From assembly GCF_014805625.2 (NCBI RefSeq), contig NW_023998433.1:4011465-4075464 (forward strand): a stretch of DNA of 64,000 nucleotides. The letters run 5' to 3'. This stretch comes from Glossina fuscipes. Lineage: Eukaryota; Arthropoda; Insecta; Diptera; Glossinidae. Made by a program: the position numbers and the translations under genes. Below the pieces are notes generated by a model. It did no database searches and had not been told where the DNA came from. It was given only the letters and a program-made list of their open reading frames with translations. Positions 38,236-49,501 of this stretch are shown piece after piece. The first letter of the stretch is position 1; the number at the start of each line of letters is the position of its first letter.

Positions 38236-40444
38236 AAACAAAGGGAGTATCCATAGCCCCATCCTTCAGTGGTGGGAATAAAATTAAAGCAACCAAAATG
38301 GATAGCAAAAAAATAAAAAAAACTACAAAAGCGGATGTAAAAATTAAAAAAAAAATGAAAATAAATAGAAAGAGAAATCAATTAATTGCTTTACATGTTT
38401 TTTATTATTAAGTAAAGCGCAGAAATTACGCCACATAAGTAACGCAACTTACAACCGCGAAGTCAGCGCACTCAAGTCGCGTTTAAAAATTAAAAATGCG
38501 ATAACCTACATACACTCTTATATAGTTTCACACAATAATTAAAACGGGTAAAAAAAAGCTTTCATAGCACACACTATGCTGCAAAAATAGAAACAAACTC
38601 AGGAGTGAAACTATGAATCTTAACAAATTATATATTGAAATATATCCACACAAATAATCTAAAGAAACTCTACCTACTCAACAAGTTCGTGGATTTACCA
38701 CGTCAAACCCCGGTTCTGTATTTCTGGAATCATTAGAAAACAGCATCAATAAGAGGTGATTGTTTAGCAGCACAACTTTTGGTCGCATATGGCAGAACGA
38801 ATGTCCAGCAAAATGTAGAATTTCCCAACTATTTGTTAAGATCTATTAAAATCTTGTAAGAAAATCTTGAAAGATTAACGTCCCTAACAATTTTTTCTTG
38901 CAGGGCTTGCAGATAATTATATTTTTCTTACGTTTTTTAATATTATACCTTTGATGCGATGCTACATAAAAAATTATAGTTGTCAGCGTAACTGTTAGAG
39001 GCGACTGAATGAAACTGAATGAAGAAGAAGATTCGGACAATTACAGAAGGAGATAGCTTAACATGACTTATAATGCAAATTTTCTAAGGAATATTTTTTT
39101 TAAATCGTCAACGTAACGATATATTGATCTACGGAATGTTGCATGCAAGCTTAGATGCATATACATGGGTGCATATCTGCATATATGTGAATAAAGTCAC
39201 ATACGTATATGCATAGAATCGTTTACGTCAAACTCAGAGACCATGAATTGAGCCTGAGCCTGTTTGTAGCTGTCTTTTTATTTATATAAACATTTTATAA
39301 ATATTTATATATATGAATATATGAATGAATATATTCAGTATATAAAGCATATATTTCAATCTCAGCAATCGTACATTCAATCTGTCCGTCTGTCTGTGCA
39401 TTTGGCGTTTAGCCTGCCTGCGTATTTGCTATGCTAAACATATTGTACAATTTGCATGTCCTTTGTTTAGATAACAACAGGCGATAGTGCTTTCAAGTAC
39501 TGCTGCTAATGTTTGTATTCATCATCATATTTTTTGTAAATACATAAATGCGAGTTTCTTTGCATAGGCATATATACACATACATGTGCGCACAATTATT
39601 ATTTCACATACATTCTTTTTCGTATGATTTTATAGTCACCAACAGCCACTCATACATTTTACTAAAACTGCAAAAGATCTAACAAAAGAGTCACTAAGAT
39701 ACCTGCTAGAGCAAACCTTCTCTATTTCGAATTTCATATCGACATATTTTTTAATACAATAAGTTATTTGCATTTTTTTAGCAAATTTTTACTTGCAAGT
39801 CTCGCCTACTTTCGGACTTAATTAACGCAAACAAATATGATTGAGTTGGTTAAGTCGACCCTCGCATTGCATTCGAAAATATGCATAAGTCCAAAGACAA
39901 GCGGAGTGGCTAAATTTTTACACTCTCATCGTTATAAAAAAGAAAAAAAAACTTTAAAGTTCTCTCTTTCTCTCTTTGATTATTATTCCCTTTTACTTGT
40001 CCGGAGGATGGTTTGTTTCTTAATTCTTTTCCACGCTGTTTGACAATTATCAATCGAAAGTTATGTATAAATTACGCACTTAATAGCTTGTTATTATCAG
40101 TAGCGTTTGTAAATGTCATTTTCTATAAATTTTACCAGCACATAAATCCATACGCACGCACACATATATATATATACTCACGCATACGCATACACACCCA
40201 TAAAGATGCTAACGTGTGCATGCATGTTTGAATAGGTTCGGCAACGTTCACAAGTAAACTTAACATTTTTTTCCTTTATAAAATGACACAAACATGCACA
40301 CACGCATGCATAAAGCCACATACACACAAAACACGCACAATCAACTTAGTTACGCGTACATATACATATGTTAAAATTATTAAAACGCCAAACACCCGAC
40401 TCAAGAGCTTTTCGAATGCATAAACATTTTCAGTTTCGTATACT

Positions 40445-40620
40445 TTTTATACTTACCACTGTACGGTGGGGCTATACTCATTCGGGTTTTTTCCATAATG
40501 TATGTAACACCCAAAACGAAACTTCAGAGACCCTCTAATGTACATATATAGTTGATTTAGCCATGTCTGGCCTTCTGTGCATCTGTACGCCCGCGTGTAT
40601 ATGTGTCTGGTGTGCCTGTG
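40445..40620 (-). repeat. dispersed repeat family, copy d (end piece, inverted)
   Basis: ATACTTACCACTGTACGGTG, CCATAATGTATGTAACACCC, AAACTTCAGAGACCCTCTAA and GATTTAGCCATGTCTGGCC are the family end in inverse orientation and match 51358-51500. Confidence 0.6.
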
Positions 40621-42383
40621 TGGTATGATGAAGACCGAAATTTTACACATTTATGTTACGAAACACTTTACTCTTTACATCTAAAAATGAAACCAATTGG
40701 CCACGCCCACACAAAATTACAAGTATTTACATTTTATTTTTTCACTTCTTTAAGATTTTGTGCTTAGCTATCATATGGCAAACAACACCGAGTGTTTAAA
40801 ACTATTTTGCACATCCCTCAAATAAAAATGTGTTATCAGTCTGAAAGTTGGTTAATCTTAAAATGGACATAGTAGATATCGCGATTAATTTTTTCTTAAT
40901 AACACCAGCGATATGGGTATCAAATAAAAGAACTTGGACAGTAGAATGCGAAATGCGTAGTGGTAGGTATGCAAGATTCGGCCCTCGCCGAATATAACTT
41001 TCTTCCCTTTTTTTTTTTCTATTTTACTTTTATTGCAGTGAGAGAACTGCTTCCCCCCATTTTCTTAAGGCTATTTTACTTTATGTCTGTATGTAATATT
41101 TGTTTATTTTCGAGTTGCGATTATGATAACCACAGCACAGTGCAACACAATACAACGCAAAAATGTTAAATAACATAAAATTATGACTTGCACTCCAGCA
41201 TAATTCGAGTTATATCAAAACTAAGAACAGAAAACTGAGTAAAGAAAGAGAAAAAAAAAAAAAAAAAAAACAGAAAAAGTCAAAGAAGAAGCAAAAATTA
41301 TAATTTTACAAGTCATAGTAGCATTTGAAATGCAAATATTCTTTACAACAACACACGGGAACAATAGTAACAACAATATCGGTCAACAAATCGACAATAA
41401 CGCAGAATTCACCAAATAACATTCATCCAGCAATGCATCCATGCGTGCATTTGTATATATTTATATATATATATATATATCAGTGCGTTGTTGTCTGTGA
41501 ATGTTCATACATCCATACATTGATGTGAATGAGCAAATATAAGCTCTATTGACAATGACAGTTCCATGTATATGTGAATGCGAATAATTGATGCATGCAT
41601 GCATGCGTGTACACATGTATACGCCTATGTAAGCATCTCTAATTAGGAAAGAAGCTATATCCTGGCTAAGTGATAAAGTTGACAAAAATATTATTAGTTT
41701 CGATATATTAACATATATATAAAATTATTAATACCTTTTACGTTTTTATATTTATAGATTTATATCGATTTACATATACATTTTCATAAACACATATAAT
41801 AAAAACAACAATGACTTCAGCCATACGTAAATATATTCTATATGTCATTCGTTTATAGTGATCAGTGCGGTGAGTGTGGGTGCCAGGAAACCTGTTGCAT
41901 GTCGTCTTAAATCTTACTGAAAATTCTGATTAGAATGGAAAACGAACTTACTGAACGAAAAAGCTTGCCAAGCTTGGCTAACCTTTACATTCGAATAAGA
42001 AATTTTTCTCGTTTTAAAAATATTTAACGATCCTTCATTCGCAATAGTAGCGACAGCGAAATAGTATAAAATTCATGATGAATTCCGTTCTTCAGTTCTT
42101 TTAAAACTATTAAAGGTAAATTTATGTTGTCCTTTATGCGAAAAAAATATTGCGAAGCCGTTTTAAAAAACATCACGTTACATTTATTAAAATATTACTC
42201 CACCGAGCCTATTGAAATCCAATTCAAATGAGAAACAATAAAACAAAACAAAACTTTGTGTAAATGATTAGTTCTTTGATATAGAGTTGGGAAAAGGCAC
42301 GGAATATATATATATAGTGTTTAATGCTTAGCGTTATAGTATATAGTGCTTAAAATACTGAAAACGTAATATTTACTAAAATT

Positions 42384-42395
42384 TACTAAAATGCA
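42384..42395 (+). repeat. left target-site duplication of the SINE
   Basis: TACTAAAATGCA; the same 12 bases are at 42605-42616. Confidence 0.75.
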
Positions 42396-42560
42396 AATCC
42401 GCCTGAGTGGCCGAGTAGGCAAGAGTCTCGACTAGCAACTCAATAGTCGTGGGTTCTCAAACCTCAAGTGCGGTAGAGTTTTTTAATAAAAACCGATAGC
42501 CCTAGATGCTGCTAGTGCTTTATAAGACTTTAGTCTTAGAATTTATTCTCTGGCTAAATT

Positions 42561-42604
<44 letters not shown>
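42396..42604 (+). mobile_element. tRNA-derived SINE with (TAA)n tail
   Basis: The head resembles a class II (Ser/Leu type) tRNA. A TGGCCGAGTAGG A-box lies at 42408-42419 and a GGTTCTCAAACC B-box-like motif at 42452-42463, suggesting an internal RNA polymerase III promoter. A unique body of about 95 bp follows, then a (TAA)n tail at about 42561-42604. The unit is flanked by an exact 12 bp direct repeat TACTAAAATGCA (42384-42395 and 42605-42616), extendable to 16 bp with one mismatch. This is what target-primed retrotransposition leaves. It is non-autonomous and would need a LINE for movement. I cannot name the family. Confidence 0.75.
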
Positions 42605-42608
<4 letters not shown>

Positions 42609-42616
42609 AAAATGCA
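42605..42616 (+). repeat. right target-site duplication of the SINE
   Basis: TACTAAAATGCA directly after the (TAA)n tail; identical to 42384-42395. Confidence 0.75.
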
Positions 42617-43568
42617 TATCGTTTCTTTGTTGATTCGAATGTAAGCCTGTTTTTTTCTTTTTATCATTATACCAGAGACAAAGAAGCGACAAGAAGGTTC
42701 ATCATTTTGTTCAAAATTCAAACTAGAAAATTATTACGGATTTTTTGTGTTCCTGTTATTAGTAATAGTAGTAATAGTAGTAACGCTGTTAATGAGCAGG
42801 CTTTTGATAGCTTGTTCTCTCATTTTTATTATTTTTACGGGGAAAGATTCTGTTAATAGTCAGTTATCACGATCCGTTATCAATGATATAAATATGCCAT
42901 AAGTTTTAGGTGGGGCGTGGGAGAGGAAATAAAAAACACAATCACAAAATCTATTGACATAAATTTACGAGACGATAACTGTAATTAATGTTTAAGGGAT
43001 TAAAGTGTCCAGCTATATAGGTACTCCAGGTGAGTCGTACTGAATTAGCTTTCTAATAAAATATAAAAGGCAAACAAATAAGAAATGCTTTATTTGCTTC
43101 AGTGGAAAACTTTTCATTATATACCCTATCATAATTACAAAAAAATTGGAAAATATTTTTCCAGATTTCCAATTACTTTCGCAAGAAACTCTTAGGTATT
43201 CATGTTAATCATTTCCAATTCATTTAATCAATTCCAGTTTTATTTAAAAGTGGAAACTAATGCTCCGAAAAGACAATCTATACCAAACGAATATCTACTG
43301 GGCCGTTGCGAACTAATGTCTTCTATTTGTAGACTTTTAACTTTTTGCAATATCTTCAAAAATCTCTTATGCGTATTTGAATGCATTTGCAAGCAAAGGA
43401 ACGTTGATATAGTTCCATCGTGACAACCGTTAAATTGATGCGAGACTGAAATCATTTCAAAAGCTATCAGCGATTCTGCTAATAAATTTCGTGCTGTAGT
43501 TTTTGTTGCTGATTACGAACTCAGTTGTACAATTCTACATTATCTTGTCGTTTCTGTTATTTCGCAAC

Positions 43569-43685
43569 ATGCCACGTGTAAAACGTGCGATTGCGTTTTT
43601 GAGAGGTGTAACAAAGGCGGCTGACTTTAGCATAAAATCTTCGAGGAAAGAGCAGAAAAAGGCATATTTCATTTTCCCCCCTTAA
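43569..43685 (+). CDS. possible small ORF, 38 residues, basic
   Basis: An ATG in a good fly-like context (CAACATG) opens a 38-codon frame starting MPRVKRAIAFLRGVTKAADF and ending KKAYFIFPP. It is basic, with balanced composition, unlike nearby chance frames. There is no splice or homology support, and it could be a first exon or chance. Confidence 0.15.
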   Translation: MPRVKRAIAFLRGVTKAADFSIKSSRKEQKKAYFIFPP

Positions 43686-45359
43686 GACAGACGTTTACGT
43701 TTGTTATAAGATCCACAATCTCAGCTTTTGTGTTGTCTTTGTTGCTTGGATATGTCGAAGCTTCCTCTCAAAGCGACTGATAGATTGTTGGCTTGCACGT
43801 GTATACATGAGACGAAGTATGTTAAATATTACCTTGAGTTTCCCTTGGGCAACCTTGGGCAACTTTTAAAGGGACAGCGGGCTGTTTTTCTTAAAGTCGA
43901 CTGGTAAAATTTAGACAAATAATAAAGAATTGGGAAGGAGGATAGACGTAAAATTCTTTGCTTAGGAATTTTTTTAACAAAGGAAACCGAGAAGATTCGA
44001 AGGCTTATCTATAGCTTGAGGGTTTTGTGAGCTGCACCAGCAGAGAAAGTTAATTGTCTATTTACATGTATAGCACCCAAGGAACGTTTCAAAATTATAA
44101 GAAGTAAAATCTCAGGGACTTTTCATGTTTCCGCTATCAATAGCAATGATAATATTGGGAATTAACAGCGATTTAATTGCTTGCTTTTTACTCTCATTAT
44201 TTGTTTCTTTTTACGACGTCCCACTATAACAAATGTTTACAAAGTAAAAGCGAAGTGAATTCCGCATTCTTAACTGCATATACGCCATGTTGTACAGGTT
44301 ATATTTTACATATGTACACATATGTATATATATACACCCAATTCTTCTTTTACACGACTTTTTTTTTTACACGAAATTCGATTTAACACGTATGGAAAAG
44401 AAAAAATAAGGTCTGTTTACATGAATTGTTTTGTTTCAGATTTTCAATATTCTGCTCTGAAAAAATTTTTTTTTTGATGCTTCTATGAATTTTTTCATTC
44501 TCCCTCCTCACACATGCGCGTAGTATGTCGATTATATGTGTATATGAGTGGGATTCCTCGAATAAATAATGAACAAAACAATTTTAATGGTAGCGGCGAC
44601 ATTGTAGTCTTACGCAAACGTATGCGTTTATTGTCAGGAAGTGACAATACATAAAATAACTACATAAAATAAATTTATAGTACTTTTTAGTTGCTTTGTT
44701 AAGTCTGCAACCAATCTACTATTTTTCCATTTAGCCAATATATTTTTTACTACGAATTTTTCTACACGAACTTTTCTTACCAGAATTTTTTGTGAAGGTA
44801 AAAGATAACTAGGTATATATGTAGATGCGTATATGTATATATATATATATATATGTATATGTGTTTACGAAGTAAAGGCTGAGAATAAAATTTAAAATTT
44901 GCGTTGCCCAAAATAAACATATTATATTATATAAGCATAAACGGACAGAAACATGTGTTCTTTTTCCATTGTGAGCAAATGCAGTGCAAATGTGGTATAA
45001 AACATTGTTTGAAATTATTTTCGTTCCTGCTCGTTCGCAGTCCATATAAGCGATCTTCAGCGAACACGATTTTGTGGATCGATCACAAGCAGCTCTTACA
45101 ACCTGATTCAAGCATTGGTGGCCGACATTGTCTGACAAATAACCAGCAAATCCTACTACTATCCTTTACTAATAAACTGAAGTTACAAAGATAAACAGAC
45201 AACTTAATTGTTTTAAATTGGATAATCGAATGTTGTACTTCATCAGCAAATTCTTTCCTGACTAATTGATTGTACTTTAAGTTATTCACAATTATGGTTT
45301 TTAAGTGTTTGTTGGATCGCGTATAATTTGTTGGCTTCAATTTCAAAATAACCTTCAGA

Positions 45360-46258
45360 TCACCGGGGTAGAATCATCTCTTATCACTCGTTCATTCATT
45401 CTCACCATATCATCCGCCCTACCCCGTCCTCACATGAGATTAGCGGTTCGGATCTCGACTTAGTGTGATTTTATGCCGAAACATGCCGTGCAAAAAACTG
45501 CCAACATTTGTTCCACCTCACCGTTCCCGTCAGTATTGACACGGACAGACAAAAATAGTGTACTGCACATAGCAATGTCGCTCGTGCTTTAGCACGATCG
45601 CATGCAATATCTCCTCGTGAGTTGAGACGGCACAAATACATCACTAAATTTCTATGCCGAATAAAGCTTGGGCAAAAGGAAAATTTCCTACTCCGCGTTA
45701 TCTTCCCGCTAATTGTTTAAGATTTGAAATAAAAGTATTAGTTTAACTTCCTTTTGCGTCCTTTTTACATCGTTGTTTCCACTCTGTTAACATATCCTGT
45801 TGGATAGCCGTTTTATCTTGCGGATATCGCTTTGCGGATTGCGGATTCTAATGTTTTTGTTTCCTTTTCCCTGTTATAGATGTATCTCCGCTCCTTAAGC
45901 ATACAACAGCTCGACAGATAATATTGTTGCCAGGCCTACTGTCGTTGATGTTGAAGCTGTGCGTTACCCTGATAACGTTCTTGAGCCTTTAAACCACTCA
46001 TAGCTTTTCTAGGAGATGTTTACTTTGTAGTACTTTTTCTGCCCAAGCAAGTGCCGCATCGATCATTTGCGCCTAGGCTAAGCTACCTATAAATTCTCGC
46101 CTCGTTTGTATTGGTCCGTTCATAATTGGCTCAATTTTGCACGGAATAGTTGCAGTTAGCAATGTTTCATCCGTAATTCTCTTAATATGTTCTGCAAAAA
46201 TTTATTTCGTAACTACAGTCCAAGGTATCTCAAATAGGAGTTGAATGCCTATCATATA
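45360..46258. other. GC-elevated block without a gene call
   Basis: More GC-rich than its surroundings and without microsatellites. On the minus strand it gives short protein-like pieces such as DETLLTATIPCKIEPIMNG broken by stops. It may be an old transposon or pseudogene; not identified. Confidence 0.35.
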
Positions 46259-46318
46259 ACTATTTTATATATTTATTCACTATTTTATATATTTATTTAC
46301 TATTTTATATATTTATAT
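46259..46318 (+). repeat. 20 bp tandem repeat, three copies, next to mariner
   Basis: The unit ACTATTTTATATATTTATTC is present almost three times in a row, ending where the transposon begins. The third copy merges into the AT-rich target. Confidence 0.8.
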
Positions 46319-46320
46319 AT

Positions 46321-46350
46321 TAGTTTGGGGAAAAAGAAATCCATTATTTT
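46321..46350 (+). repeat. mariner left inverted terminal repeat
   Basis: TAGTTTGGGGAAAAAGAAAT followed by CCATTATTTT. It matches the inverse of the right end at 28 of 30 positions; the differences are A/G at position 17 and T/C at position 27. Confidence 0.9.
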
Positions 46351-46372
46351 TATATGAAATTCAGGACGTTAT

Positions 46373-47425
46373 TTAACATGCTTCGGATTGTCCGATTTGG
46401 GTCAAATATGCACCGTTTTGTTGTACGATTTGTTGCCATTTTAAAGGTAACTTCAAAATGCCTCTCTCATAGAAGTCCTGGGCTCTATTTGCAAAAAACT
46501 CTAGTAGTCGATTTTCACAATCCGCCCTAGATTCCAATTTTTTGTCATTAAAGAAATTTTGCAATGCAAGGAAAAGATGATAATCGCTTGGTGCCAAGTC
46601 CGGACTGTATGGCGGATGCATTAAAACTTCCCAACCAAGCTCCCGAAGTTTCTGGCGAGTCACTGTAGATATGTGTGGCCTAGCGTTGTCCTGGTGGACC
46701 ACGACACCTCTTCTGTTGGCCAATTCTGGCCGTTTCTGGTCAATCGCTATCTTCAAACGGTCCAGTTGTTGACAGTAGAGATCAGAATTTAGCGTTTGGC
46801 CATATGGAAGCAACTCATAATAAATAATCCCTTTCCAGTCCCACCAAATGCATAGCAAAACCTTCCTGGCCGTTTGAGGTGTTTCACCGCTCTTTGACCA
46901 CGATCGTTTTCGCACAGGGTTATCGTATGTGATCCATTTCTCATCTCCAGTCACCATCCGTTTAAGAAATGGGTCTATCTCATTCCGTTTGGCCAAGGCT
47001 TCGCACATGGAAATTCGATCCATCATGTTTTTTTGTGTTAATTGGTGTGGCACCCAAATATCGAACTTCTTTTTGAATCCAGCTTTGTGTAAATGGTTTA
47101 AAAATGTTTTATGGTCGATTTTTAGCTCCTGGGCGATGTTACGACTGCTAACATGCCGGTCAACTTCGATCATTTCTCCGATTTTATCGACATTTTCGAC
47201 GACCGGCCTACCTGTGCGAGATGCATCTTTAACACCAAAAATTCCTGAACGGAATCTACGAAACCAAAATTGCACATAATTGGCTGTTACGGTATCGGAA
47301 CCATAAACACCGTTCACAATTTTAGCCGCCTGGCTTGCATTTTCGCCTTTGTCAAAGAAAAACTGTAAAATGTACCGAATTTTCTCTTTGTTGCACAACT
47401 GAATGCACCAAACAAAAAACAACAA
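46373..47425 (-). CDS. mariner transposase, D,D34D, uninterrupted
   Basis: The frame of 350 codons is the usual length for mariner (about 345-350). The N-terminal helix-turn-helix region is seen as KIRYILQFFFDKGENASQAA followed by YVQFWFRRFRSG. The linker motif WVPHQLT precedes the catalytic core. The catalytic acids are the Asp in VTGDEKW, the Asp in HQDNARPH, and the second Asp of YSPDLAPSDYHLF. The last two are separated by 34 residues. The C-terminus ends NGAYLTQIGQSEAC. No stop or frameshift is present. The segment between RSWSKSGE and ARKVLLCIWWDW looks about seven residues shorter than in the close relatives I remember, so activity is uncertain. The enzyme would cut and paste DNA at TA sites. 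The exact subfamily was not determined. Confidence 0.93.
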   Translation of the reverse strand: MLFFVWCIQLCNKEKIRYILQFFFDKGENASQAAKIVNGVYGSDTVTANYVQFWFRRFRSGIFGVKDASRTGRPVVENVDKIGEMIEVDRHVSSRNIAQELKIDHKTFLNHLHKAGFKKKFDIWVPHQLTQKNMMDRISMCEALAKRNEIDPFLKRMVTGDEKWITYDNPVRKRSWSKSGETPQTARKVLLCIWWDWKGIIYYELLPYGQTLNSDLYCQQLDRLKIAIDQKRPELANRRGVVVHQDNARPHISTVTRQKLRELGWEVLMHPPYSPDLAPSDYHLFLALQNFFNDKKLESRADCENRLLEFFANRAQDFYERGILKLPLKWQQIVQQNGAYLTQIGQSEAC

Positions 47426-47529
47426 AAGAATTTTTTTTACTGCGAAATGTACAGTATGTAAATGTACAGTATCGGAAATTGTTTGATCGATACTTTACGA
47501 GAAATCTATCAGTGCAGCCATCTACCGGA

Positions 47530-47559
47530 AAAGTAATGGATTCCTTTTTCCCCAAACTA
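47530..47559 (-). repeat. mariner right inverted terminal repeat
   Basis: Read on the minus strand from 47559 it is TAGTTTGGGGAAAAAGGAAT, then CCATTACTTT. It is the inverted partner of the left end and carries TA at its outer edge. Confidence 0.9.
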
Positions 47560-48795
47560 ATCTATATATAAATATATGTATATATAATCTCTATCTTATA
47601 TGTATGCATGTATGTATGTAGGGGGGTTATTGTGGGCGTGTAAGTGTGATTTCAATTTAATTGAAAACCTCGCGCTAAATTAGAGGTAGCAATACAATAA
47701 TAACAATCCTAAAGAATTGTTATTATTTATTATTACTGTTAAAATCTTCGTGTTTCTTTCGCGAACTGCGCGTTTTACGGCATTTTAATCGACCTATTGG
47801 TCGACGCGAACAATGCTCCAAATTTCGTAGTCCCTGACACAATGGATGCCTTCATTATACGATTGCAGCTTATTCTTACCTATAAAGCGTGAAATCTAAA
47901 AAACTTTGTAAAAGTGAAAGCATGAGTTCTTTGAATTAAAATATTTTAAATTAAAACAAAAAAAAATTTGTTTAGCTTTTCACGGTTTTTTCACTCACAT
48001 TTCTCGACATTTCTCAGTCAATTATGAGTAAACATCATAACTATTTAGTTAAGAATGACTCGAATATCTCAAAATTAAATGAAAACTAACTGTTATCAAA
48101 TATAATAATTTCGCCAATGAAAAAAAAAACTCCTTGTAATCAGGCTTAATAGCACCTAACAAATCATTTCATTAAAATTTGTTATGCTTCACTTTTCAGA
48201 ATATATGTGAAAAATTAAATGCTTCCTAAGAGTCATAATGATGGGCGAATATCATAATTTTATGTATTTAGTCTTTCGTCCTTATATTCAACGTACGTGC
48301 TTACGGCAACATTTAGGCCAAAGCTCCTTCTATCCCTTTCTTAGTTCAATGCGCTTCCACTTAAAGAATCGCTTTAACATATCTGATCGAATGTGTGATT
48401 AAACGGACAGACAGACCACCCGACTTGCGGTTCGTTAACTAATTGATTTGTGAGCCATGAAACATTTCTGTTTGCAGATGCATTATTCTTTATTGGAAAA
48501 TTATAGCCATACAAAAAACCATCCCAAAAGAAAATAATAAGAAAAAATAAATAAATAAACAAGTCTATAGCAAATAAAATAAAAGAATTAAAGGAAACAA
48601 GTAATATAGTTACAGTCGGCTTGTGACGAATCTTCGATGCCTAACACCCCAAGTATTATCTGTGTGCAACTGAGTTCATCGTAATCATCCATTTTCATTA
48701 TTATTATTATTTTTTTTTGCACCAAGGCTTAGATTAATTCGTGTTATGCTTTGATTATTACGGGCACATGGGTTTGACGTTTTAAGTCCACTTCA

Positions 48796-48862
48796 TATAT
48801 ATATATATATATATGCATATATATATATATATATATGCATATATATATGTATATATATACAT
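48796..48862. repeat. (AT)n microsatellite with ATATGCATAT interruptions
   Basis: Three AT blocks joined by ATGCATAT units over about 65 bp. Confidence 0.95.
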
Positions 48863-49375
48863 ATCACTTCATCAGCAAATTGAGGACGAGCATCTCCTAT
48901 TAGCTTGCAGGCATTTTTTTTTACAAATATAGTGGACCCATACTCGTCAGCTGAAACAAGTTTCACCTTTCTCTGTCAATTTTTACACAAAAGTTCACAA
49001 GTTTTCCAGCGGCAGCCGACATATCGAGTCACATGGTCAAGACTACTGAAAGTCTCCGATAAATCGAAAAAAATATATATACATATACTCTATCGGGTAT
49101 TTGATGCATATCGCTGGTAATTGTTTAGCCGAAAGGGCAAATCTAGTATATCCCTATTCTTCACTAATAGATATAAAAAAAGAAAGAAAAATGCCGTAAA
49201 AACAAGGGAAAAATTTTAAAGTTGTAGAAAATACAGAGGAATTGTAGTCCCTCTCTCGTGTGCGTGCATATTTGCATGTTTCTGACGAGTAAGCCAACCG
49301 CTGTAACAACAAGAACGAGCAACACACTCGCTATACACTCTTATGCGTAGACAAACTTAGGCAAGTGGCTGCGTA

Positions 49376-49501
49376 ATGCCAAAAAGAAAGAAGACTCTGA
49401 AAGGGAACAGCGTGCACAAAATATGTGACAGCATTAAGAACAACAAGCTCCTTTCTTTTCAGTTTCGTTATTATCAAATGGTTAACCTGTTGAATGCTTA
49501 A
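49376..49501 (+). CDS. possible small ORF, 41 residues, basic
   Basis: The ATG at 49376 opens MPKRKKTLKGNSVHKICDSI, ending FRYYQMVNLLNA before TAA at 49499-49501. It stands out by composition only and may be chance. Confidence 0.12.
   Translation: MPKRKKTLKGNSVHKICDSIKNNKLLSFQFRYYQMVNLLNA

Larger units (their letters stand above)
46321..47559 (-). mobile_element. mariner (Tc1/mariner superfamily) DNA transposon with both ends
   Basis: A roughly 1.24 kb element with inverted terminal repeats at both edges, a single intronless transposase frame on the minus strand, and TA dinucleotides at the outer edges (46321-46322 and 47558-47559). This is the hallmark of mariner insertion. It sits immediately beside three copies of a 20 bp AT-rich tandem repeat on its left. 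Because both ends and the reading frame are preserved, it looks like a relatively recent insertion compared with the decayed LINEs elsewhere in the window. Confidence 0.92.

Noticed and set aside
44809..45138. 109-codon minus-strand open frame
   Set aside because: Its second half translates an (AT)n microsatellite, and the rest has no recognisable feature.
46929..47279. 116-codon plus-strand open frame
   Set aside because: It is the antisense of the mariner transposase and carries no independent signal.
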